Origin: DASUFF01 sp036274695
Lineage (GTDB): Bacteria; UBA10199; JACPAL01; GCA-016699445
DNA length: 14,542 bases
Assembly (NCBI GenBank): GCA_036274695.1
Contig: DASUFF010000033.1
Location: 1-14,542 of the forward strand
Direction of reading: 5' to 3'
Made by a program: the position numbers and the translations under genes. Shown one piece after another: positions 1 through 5,070 of the stretch. Every line of letters starts with the position of its first letter. The first letter of the stretch is position 1. The notes under the pieces are model-generated. The model saw nothing but the letters and a program-made list of their open reading frames with translations. It was not told the origin of the DNA and made no database searches.

Positions 1-366
1 GGAGGTGTCCCTTTCGATGCCGTATTCGCGCTCCGTATCCGCCTGGGTGAGAAACATGAGGGCCGAAGTGAGATCCAAGTCCCGGGCGATGACGCGCGAA
101 TCGCCCAGGTACATGGCCATCCAAGATAGAGCGCCCCGAACCTCTTCGGGGGCGTGATCGATATAGGAAGGCGCCTCTTCGCGCGCCAAGACGCGCGGGA
201 CGGCCAGAGGCGGCGGAGCAGGAAGCGGCTCCGAGGCGGGGCGGACGAATTCGGACCGGCCCTCGGCATGAAAGCCTTCGAGGCGCGCTAAGCCCCCCCA
301 GTGCCTCGCCCAGGCGGCCACGGCGATCGTCTCCCCCAAAAATGGGGCGTGTGTCCCTATCATCAT
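1..366 (-). CDS. Hypothetical protein, C-terminus cut by window edge
   Basis: An open frame of 122 codons runs from an ATG at 366 to the window edge without a stop. I do not recognise the product. The visible part starts MMIGTHAPFLGE, has a proline-rich stretch at about residues 48-57 (PLPAPPPLAV), and then a more ordinary soluble-looking segment ending near YGIERDTS. No signal peptide, membrane segment or catalytic motif is evident. The start is uncertain. A perfect GAGGAGG (367-373) touches the first ATG and lies only 3 nt from the second ATG (363), which is closer than normal. A GTG at 321 has a GGGGGAG upstream at about 9 nt and is a real alternative. The gene is divergent from the hydrolase lipoprotein. 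That the frame is coding is inferred from its length, the Shine-Dalgarno sequence and the dense packing of the region. Confidence 0.6.
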   Translation of the reverse strand, partial: MMIGTHAPFLGETIAVAAWARHWGGLARLEGFHAEGRSEFVRPASEPLPAPPPLAVPRVLAREEAPSYIDHAPEEVRGALSWMAMYLGDSRVIARDLDLTSALMFLTQADTEREYGIERDTS

Positions 367-373
367 CCTCCTC
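367..373 (-). promoter_or_regulatory. Shine-Dalgarno sequence (GAGGAGG)
   Basis: The minus strand reads GAGGAGG immediately before ATG ATG ATA. It is a near-perfect anti-16S match, but the spacing is only 0 nt to the first ATG or 3 nt to the second. Initiation may therefore use the second ATG or a downstream start. Confidence 0.45.
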
Positions 374-446
374 GACGCAGGCCTGATGGTCGGTTCACTG
401 AGTGAAAGGTTGTCTCTTTTTGGCTTGTCCTGTTAAGAATTCCCCT

Positions 447-1367
447 GTGAAATTCCTGAGAACGGGCTTTTTTTGCATTTTTATTTTAAACGGCTGCGCC
501 CTGACGAACCTCGCCTCCGTGAAACTTATGTACCAAAAAACCGAGATCCCCGAAGACCGCATCCACCGCGACCTCCCCTACCGGGACCTGCCCGCGGGGC
601 CGGCGGGCGAGAAGCAGCGCCTGGACCTCTACGTGCCGAACGGGAAAAACTGGCCCGTCTTGGTCTTCGTGCACGGCGGCGGCTGGGATTCCGGGGATCG
701 TCAGTACGAGGTCGCGGGCGCCGACATCTACGCCAACATCGGCCGTTTCTTCGCGGCGCACGGCGTGGGAACGGCCGTCATCTCCTACCGACTGCTGCCG
801 GACGTCACCTGGCAGGAACAGATTCGGGACGTCGCCGGGGCCGTGGCCTGGGTTTATAAAAACGCGACAAGGTACGGCGGCGATCCGAAACGCCTCTTTC
901 TCTCGGGACATTCCGCCGGCGCCCAACTGGCCGCCCGCGTGGCTTTGGACCCAAAACCCTTGCAGGACGAAGGTCTCTCCAAAAAAATCGTCTCCGGCGT
1001 GATCGCGGTGTCCGGCGCGGGCTATCAGATCGAGGGAGAGGAATTGAGGTCCACGCGCGGCGGCCGCAAAGGCTACTACCAGCGCCGCTTCCAACAGGAC
1101 GACCCGACGGACGGCTGGCGGACGGAGGTCTCCGTGCTCCGGTTCGTCGACAAATCCGCCCCGCCCTTCCTGCTTTTCTACGGCTCGGCCGAGCCCACGA
1201 GCTTGATCGAGCAATCCGAGCTCTTGGCCAAGCGGCTCCAAGACGCCGGCGTTCCGGCCAAGCTGGCCGTCATACCGCACCGGGACCACGTTCAGACGGT
1301 GATGACGTTGAGCCGCGAGGAGGACGTGACGGCCCGGGAGGCGTTGGCGTTCATCGGAAAAAAGTGA
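447..1367 (+). CDS. Alpha/beta-hydrolase (esterase-like), predicted lipoprotein
   Basis: This is probably a carboxylesterase-type hydrolase of the BD-FAE/hormone-sensitive-lipase group, anchored to an envelope membrane. I chose the GTG at 447 because it gives a compact lipoprotein signal: basic MKFLR, a hydrophobic core, and a lipobox ending LNGC with the lipidated Cys at residue 17. The frame is also open from a GTG at 402, with a TTG at 420, so a longer N-terminus is possible; no strong ribosome binding site decides. In the 306-residue form, the oxyanion-hole HGGGW is at 76-80, the nucleophile elbow GHSAG has Ser156, and the catalytic His is probably His281 in PHRDH. The position where the family usually has the acid Asp (GxxD) reads GSAEPT, with Glu249. 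The substrate cannot be told from sequence. It ends 6 nt before the stop of the convergent gene. Confidence 0.85.
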   Translation: MKFLRTGFFCIFILNGCALTNLASVKLMYQKTEIPEDRIHRDLPYRDLPAGPAGEKQRLDLYVPNGKNWPVLVFVHGGGWDSGDRQYEVAGADIYANIGRFFAAHGVGTAVISYRLLPDVTWQEQIRDVAGAVAWVYKNATRYGGDPKRLFLSGHSAGAQLAARVALDPKPLQDEGLSKKIVSGVIAVSGAGYQIEGEELRSTRGGRKGYYQRRFQQDDPTDGWRTEVSVLRFVDKSAPPFLLFYGSAEPTSLIEQSELLAKRLQDAGVPAKLAVIPHRDHVQTVMTLSREEDVTAREALAFIGKK

Positions 1368-1373
1368 AGGCGC

Positions 1374-2429
1374 TCACCCCGCCAGGGAACGGATCCGTTT
1401 GACGAAACGCGCGCGCTCGCCCGTCTCCGCGGGATCCGCCGCCAGACCTTCCGACAGCTTGGAATCGTAGAGGGCGATCAGCGCCCGGAAATCTTTTCGA
1501 GGCAGGCGCCGGCGGGCTTCTGAAACCAACTGCGTCAGGCAACCTCGGGCCACTTCCAAGTTAAGAAGGTCCGCCATTTCGTTCTTAAAAAGGGATTCCG
1601 CCGCATCCCCCAATCCGGTCTCCTCGATCGCCTCGTAGAGGAGGACCCCCGCCGTCCGCTTCCAGCAGGCGACATCCCGGGCGATCAAAAGCCCGTGCGC
1701 GACGTCATGCAACGGATAGCCGAAGGGCGGCGTGCGGGCGACATCCGCGAATTTTCTGAGAAACGGATGTCCCACGGCGCGGTAGCCCTCCTTGTGAAGG
1801 GCGTTCACGTCCGTTTTGGGAACCGGTCCGGACGCCATGCAGAACCGGACCGCCTGCGCACCGAAAAAGAAAAGGGCGCTGCGCTCCAACAGGGTGAGCG
1901 ACGGAATGCGCATCATCGCGTGCGCCACATCGCAGCGGACGTTGAGGCCCAACGGCGCCAGCACGTCGTCGATGTGCGCCAATCCGAAGTACAGCGGCAC
2001 TTGCGACATCATGGGCATCTGAATCGGCCACCGCACTTCCAAAACGGCGTTCGCCGAGCGGTCCAAAGGGCCGAGCTTTTCGAGAAAAGAGGCGTCCAGG
2101 AGTTTTTCTTTGCGTTGCGAAAGAGGGAAATCCTCGAGCAGGCAACGGGCGTCGCGAAGGGAATACGAAACGGCGGCCGCACCGAACTTTCTCTTAAGCC
2201 GACGGCTCCAAGACAGGCCGTGAGCCATGAAAAGGGCGTCCCCGACGCTCCGGGCGGGTGCGCCCTCCTCCATCAAGTCCCGGACGGGTTGCCTTTCCTC
2301 CGGCGAAAGGAACCGCGAGGAATCGAGCCCCGTGCGCACGTGATCCAGAAACCCAAGCTCATAGCGAGCGACGATCGGCGGCGGGTTCGCCGGAAGGGAT
2401 AAAAAGGGCGCGGGAAGGATCTGCGTCAT
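1374..2429 (-). CDS. Unknown-family protein with LHDxxHG motif, paralogue 1
   Basis: I do not recognise this 351-residue protein. It is a distant paralogue of the next upstream gene (2530-3450), which supports it as a real gene despite long shadow frames on the other strand. Shared blocks are: residues 40-66, FLS...GAPAR-x-VGD-x-L (15 of 27 identical); KFGA at 81-84; 188-222, FFG..A.RFC...G..P..D...LH..GY..VG.P; and 238-269, LHDxxHG followed by V, W, R, LY and E. The His-Asp-x-x-His-Gly cluster (His241, Asp242, His245) looks like a metal or catalytic site, but that is inference. No signal peptide or clear membrane helix is seen, so it is probably cytoplasmic. The start ATG at 2429 is fixed by an in-frame TGA 7 nt upstream; GGGGG lies directly before it. 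It is the last gene of the minus-strand run and converges on the hydrolase. The middle part (about 95-175) differs most from its paralogue. Confidence 0.8.
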   Translation of the reverse strand: MTQILPAPFLSLPANPPPIVARYELGFLDHVRTGLDSSRFLSPEERQPVRDLMEEGAPARSVGDALFMAHGLSWSRRLKRKFGAAAVSYSLRDARCLLEDFPLSQRKEKLLDASFLEKLGPLDRSANAVLEVRWPIQMPMMSQVPLYFGLAHIDDVLAPLGLNVRCDVAHAMMRIPSLTLLERSALFFFGAQAVRFCMASGPVPKTDVNALHKEGYRAVGHPFLRKFADVARTPPFGYPLHDVAHGLLIARDVACWKRTAGVLLYEAIEETGLGDAAESLFKNEMADLLNLEVARGCLTQLVSEARRRLPRKDFRALIALYDSKLSEGLAADPAETGERARFVKRIRSLAG

Positions 2430-2445
2430 CCCCCATCATCGCCCC

Positions 2446-2467
2446 AGAGGTAAAAAAGTTGTCCTCT
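2446..2467 (-). promoter_or_regulatory. Conserved upstream element, copy 1
   Basis: The plus strand here reads AGAGG, then TAAAAAAGTTGT, then CCTCT, so two 5-nt arms pair around an A-rich core. The 12 nt AAAAAGTTGTCC (2453-2464) occur identically upstream of the paralogous gene (3475-3486), 23 nt from this start codon and 24 nt from the other. It may be an operator, promoter part or RNA leader hairpin. It could also be a remnant of the duplication. Its function is not shown by the sequence. Confidence 0.35.
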
Positions 2468-2506
2468 ATCGACTTCGGAATTCCGGCAGGAATTCATCGC
2501 TTTTGT

Positions 2507-2532
2507 TAGCCACCGATTTCGATCGGTGGCTA
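2507..2532 (-). terminator. Perfect hairpin at gene end, possible transcript end signal
   Basis: An 11-bp perfect stem (TAGCCACCGAT with ATCGGTGGCTA) encloses a 4-nt loop (TTCG on plus, CGAA on minus). The TAG stop codon of the upstream paralogue (2530-2532) forms the base of the stem. On the minus strand it is followed by AACAAAAGCG, not a T-run, so it is not a canonical intrinsic terminator. It could still pause polymerase, protect the 3' end of the message, or be a palindromic repeat. Confidence 0.45.
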
Positions 2533-3450
2533 CGGGTCCCAGCGCTGCATGACCTCCCGAAAGGGCCCCGGCGGAAGGATCTTCTTCAGGTCCGAAATGA
2601 CCTTGGGCAATCCCCCGATTTCCAAAAGCAGGTCGAGCAGCTTCACATCCATGATGCCCTGCGCCCTTTTCCGGTCTTGCAACGACAACGTCGCCTCCAG
2701 GACGTCGTAAAGGCGCGAGGCCGCCCTCCGGACCCAGGGCGAAACGTGCGCCGACCAATGAGCCCCGTGCCAGGCGTCGTGCAGGGCGAGGTCGGCGGGC
2801 TCGTAGGTCTGCTCGTGCGCGGTTACCTCCCCCATCGGCAGTCCGACGCCGTGATAACCCAGCCGGTGAAGCTCCTTCATGTCGCCGGGCGGGATCACCC
2901 CCCGAACGAAGCAGAACCGGGCCGCCCGTTCACCGAAGAAATGGGAAAGCCCCGCCTCCAGGGTCTCGACGGTCAGGATTCTCAAGACCATCGGGTCCGC
3001 GGCTTCGCCGGCGGTGGGCAGGCCGTTGTGGACAAACCAACCGACCGGCAGGAGAACGGCCGCCAAAAAGGACGTCATTTCGTCGATCACGGTAAAACCG
3101 CCGTCCCTCCAGGCAGGCTCGCCGAGGCGGATTTCCAGGAGATCGCCCGACGGAACCGGTTGCCGGGAACCCGGAGTCTGTCCGGAGTGCAGGGGCGCGA
3201 AGACGCGTGCGGCGGGATAAACGGACGCGCGGACGACGTCGGCGCCGAACTTCTCGCTGGCCAGTTCCACTTTTCGCTCGAGGAAACTCCGGAGCAGGCG
3301 GTCGCCGACGGCTCGGGCCGGGGCCCCTTGATCCAGCAGGGATCCGACGGCCAGACGGCCGCCCCCCGAGAGGAAGGGGGTCGACGCCCATCCCAGACGG
3401 GCGCCGGAAAGAAAATCGGCCTCCAGACGTTGCACAAGGAGAGGGACCAT
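2530..3450 (-). CDS. Unknown-family protein with LHDxxHG motif, paralogue 2
   Basis: I do not recognise this 306-residue protein; it is the tandem paralogue of the gene at 1374-2429. Blocks in common: residues 26-52 (FLS...GAPAR-x-VGD-x-L), KFGA at 67-70, FFGERAARFC at 171-180, a D...LH..GY..VG.P run at about 190-205, and LHDAWHGAH at 223-231 followed by W239, R241, LY and E252. The histidine-rich cluster (His224, Asp225, His228, His231) suggests a metal or catalytic site, by inference only. It is 45 residues shorter than its partner, mostly at both ends. No export signal is seen. ATG at 3450 is preceded by AGGGG with short spacing (GATAGGGGCTT). It lies 48 nt downstream of the second pirin and may be the end of that operon or a new unit starting from the conserved element at 3472-3487. 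The resemblance to the HDxxH zinc motif of Coq4 is superficial. Confidence 0.8.
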   Translation of the reverse strand: MVPLLVQRLEADFLSGARLGWASTPFLSGGGRLAVGSLLDQGAPARAVGDRLLRSFLERKVELASEKFGADVVRASVYPAARVFAPLHSGQTPGSRQPVPSGDLLEIRLGEPAWRDGGFTVIDEMTSFLAAVLLPVGWFVHNGLPTAGEAADPMVLRILTVETLEAGLSHFFGERAARFCFVRGVIPPGDMKELHRLGYHGVGLPMGEVTAHEQTYEPADLALHDAWHGAHWSAHVSPWVRRAASRLYDVLEATLSLQDRKRAQGIMDVKLLDLLLEIGGLPKVISDLKKILPPGPFREVMQRWDP

Positions 3451-3471
3451 AAGCCCCTATCGCCGGATGGT

Positions 3472-3487
3472 CGGAAAAAGTTGTCCG
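3472..3487 (-). promoter_or_regulatory. Conserved upstream element, copy 2
   Basis: On the plus strand CGGA and TCCG pair around AAAAGTTG. The 12-nt core AAAAAGTTGTCC (3475-3486) is identical to the one upstream of the paralogue at 1374-2429, while the paired flanks differ. On the minus strand TTTGACGGACAAC precedes it, a partial -35-like match, but no convincing -10 box is seen. Its role is undetermined. Confidence 0.35.
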
Positions 3488-3498
3488 TCAAAGACTTG

Positions 3499-4197
3499 TC
3501 AGGGGAGATCGAAAAGGAGGACTTCGGCATCCGCCGTCCCTTCGAGACGGATCGATTCGGCCTCGCTGACGGCGGCGCCGTCGCCGGCACTCAATTCTTG
3601 TCCGTCGAGCGTGACGCCTCCGCGCGCCATCTGCACCCAAGCGTGGCGGCCGGGCTTCAAGGCATGTTCCACCTTTTCGCCGGACTTCAGAAGCGTGGCG
3701 TAAAGATCGGTGTCCTGGTGGACGGTCACCGAGCCCTCCCGGCCGTCGCGGGAGGCGATCAAACACAACCTCCCCCGCTTCTGCGACTCGCCGAAGGCTT
3801 TCTGCTCGTAGCCCGGCGGGAGGCCGTTCTTCTCGGTGACGATCCAGATCTGCAAAAAGTGCAGGGGCTCGGTCTTCGAATGGTTGTACTCGCTGTGGGT
3901 CACGCCCTTGCCGGCGCTCATGCGCTGGACGTCGCCGGGGACGATCACCGAGCCGGTGCCTAAGCTGTCTTTGTGCTCGAGCGAGCCTTCCAGGACGTAG
4001 GTGACGATCTCCATGTCCCGGTGCGCGTGCGTGGGAAAACCTTCCCCGGCGCGCACGCGGTCTTCATTCAACACCCGAAGGGTACGGAACCCCATCCACT
4101 TTGGGTCGTAGTAATCGGCGAACGAGAACGTGTGGAAGGTATTCAGCCAGCCGTGATCGAAGTGGCCGCGCTCAGAGGCCTTTCGGAGTTGAATCAT
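3499..4197 (-). CDS. Pirin family protein (short, YhhW-like bicupin)
   Basis: This is a 232-residue pirin, an iron-binding bicupin; YhhW-type members can have quercetin 2,3-dioxygenase activity, but the natural substrate is unknown. The N-terminal opening (MIQLRKASERG, then HTFSFADYYDP) and the cupin motif are typical. The four expected metal ligands are present: His57 and His59 (THAHRDME), and His101 and Glu103 (GVTHSEYNH). A second, metal-free cupin half fills about 140-232. The open frame extends further upstream, but that part lies inside the other pirin in another frame. The ATG at 4197 overlaps the upstream stop as ATGA (4194-4197), indicating translational coupling. Family identification is firm; the biological role in this operon is not known. 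Confidence 0.93.
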   Translation of the reverse strand: MIQLRKASERGHFDHGWLNTFHTFSFADYYDPKWMGFRTLRVLNEDRVRAGEGFPTHAHRDMEIVTYVLEGSLEHKDSLGTGSVIVPGDVQRMSAGKGVTHSEYNHSKTEPLHFLQIWIVTEKNGLPPGYEQKAFGESQKRGRLCLIASRDGREGSVTVHQDTDLYATLLKSGEKVEHALKPGRHAWVQMARGGVTLDGQELSAGDGAAVSEAESIRLEGTADAEVLLFDLP

Positions 4198-5054
4198 AAA
4201 TGCCCCATCTTTCCGTCGTGATAGTCGTGCGCCGCCTGGCGGATCTCCTCCCCCGTATTCATGACGAAGGGACCGTAGCCCACCACCGGCTCGTCGATGG
4301 GCAGGCCGCTCATGAGTAGGGCGTCCGCCTCGCCGCCGTGGGCCTCCAAGACCAGCTCCGCGCCGTCCCGGCCGAGCAGGGCAAGCTCCCCCTCGCCCGT
4401 GGACTTGCCGGCCACGGTCACCGCCCCCTTCCGGACCAGGACGGCGGCCGTGTGCCCTTCGGGCAGGACGAGGGTGACCGCGCGCGGCCCGGACAGGTGA
4501 AGGTCCCAAAGGTTGATCGGCGTGAAGGTCTTGGCCGGGCCCTTATTGCCCTTCCACTCGCCCGCGATCACGCGCACCGATCCGGCGCCGGCGTCCAGGT
4601 CGACGACGGGAATCTGCTTGTCCAAAATATCCTGATAACGGGGCGGCGACATCTTGTCCTTCGCCGGCAGGTTCACCCAAAGCTGCACCATCTCGAGCAT
4701 GCCGCCGTTCCGCGTGAGATCGTCGCCGTGTTTTTCTTCGTGCACGACGCCCGAGGCCGCCGTCATCCATTGGACGTCGCCGGGGCCCACGCGGCCGCCG
4801 TTGCCCGCCGAATCCCGGTGGACGACTTCGCCCTGATAGACCACCGTCACCGTCTCGAAGCCGCGGTGCGGATGCTCGCCCACGCCGCGCCGGTGGTCCG
4901 ACGGCTTGAATTCGGCGGGTCCGGCGTAATCGAGCAGCAGGAACGGACTGGTGAGCTCCGGTCGATCGTCATACGAGAACAAGGTCCGGACGGGAAAGCC
5001 GTCGCCCACCCAGTGGCCCTGGTTGTTCTTGCGGATCTCGACAATCTTTTTCAT
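4194..5054 (-). CDS. Pirin family protein (long, YhaK/pirin-like bicupin)
   Basis: This is a 286-residue pirin of the classical longer type, different from its downstream neighbour. Seen in the sequence: MKKIVEIRKNNQGHWVGDGF start, FLLLDYAGPAEF, the N-terminal cupin with GEHPHRGFETVT (His61, His63) and SGVVHEEKHG (His105, Glu107) as the metal ligands, and the C-terminal cupin ending near GPFVMNT and the DYHDGKMG tail. The start at 5054 was preferred over the ATG at 5114, because the longer form adds about 20 atypical residues that overlap the end of the PBP1C gene. No good ribosome binding site precedes 5054, but the PBP1C stop is only 16 nt upstream, so reinitiation is plausible. Its substrate is unknown. 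Presence after a peptidoglycan synthase gene is contextual, not evidence of joint function. Confidence 0.92.
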   Translation of the reverse strand: MKKIVEIRKNNQGHWVGDGFPVRTLFSYDDRPELTSPFLLLDYAGPAEFKPSDHRRGVGEHPHRGFETVTVVYQGEVVHRDSAGNGGRVGPGDVQWMTAASGVVHEEKHGDDLTRNGGMLEMVQLWVNLPAKDKMSPPRYQDILDKQIPVVDLDAGAGSVRVIAGEWKGNKGPAKTFTPINLWDLHLSGPRAVTLVLPEGHTAAVLVRKGAVTVAGKSTGEGELALLGRDGAELVLEAHGGEADALLMSGLPIDEPVVGYGPFVMNTGEEIRQAAHDYHDGKMGHL

Positions 5055-5070
5055 GACCGGGAGGATAACA

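Noticed and set aside
486..1289. Minus-strand open frame opposite the hydrolase
   Set aside because: The plus-strand frame has the full set of alpha/beta-hydrolase motifs; the opposite frame has no recognisable features.
2478..2495. Inverted repeat GAATTCC-GGCA-GGAATTC followed on the plus strand by TTTTGTT
   Set aside because: It resembles a plus-strand terminator, but no plus-strand gene ends nearby. The 7-bp stem is AT-rich and the T-run is offset by several nt, so I did not list it.
1707..2758. Possible relationship of the LHDxxHG proteins to Coq4 (HDxxH zinc motif)
   Set aside because: Only the short histidine motif matches. The spacing to the next conserved Glu is about twice that of Coq4, and no other Coq4 feature is seen.
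2503..3963. Plus-strand open frame of 486 codons
   Set aside because: It is antisense to a gene with a clear paralogue next door and to a firm pirin gene. The translated product is low-information and rich in Arg, Gly and Gln, as expected for a shadow frame in GC-rich DNA.
4198..4509. Upstream extension of the short pirin to 336 residues
   Set aside because: The extension is Arg/Gly-rich and lies inside the long pirin gene; MIQLRKASERG at 4197 is the usual family start.
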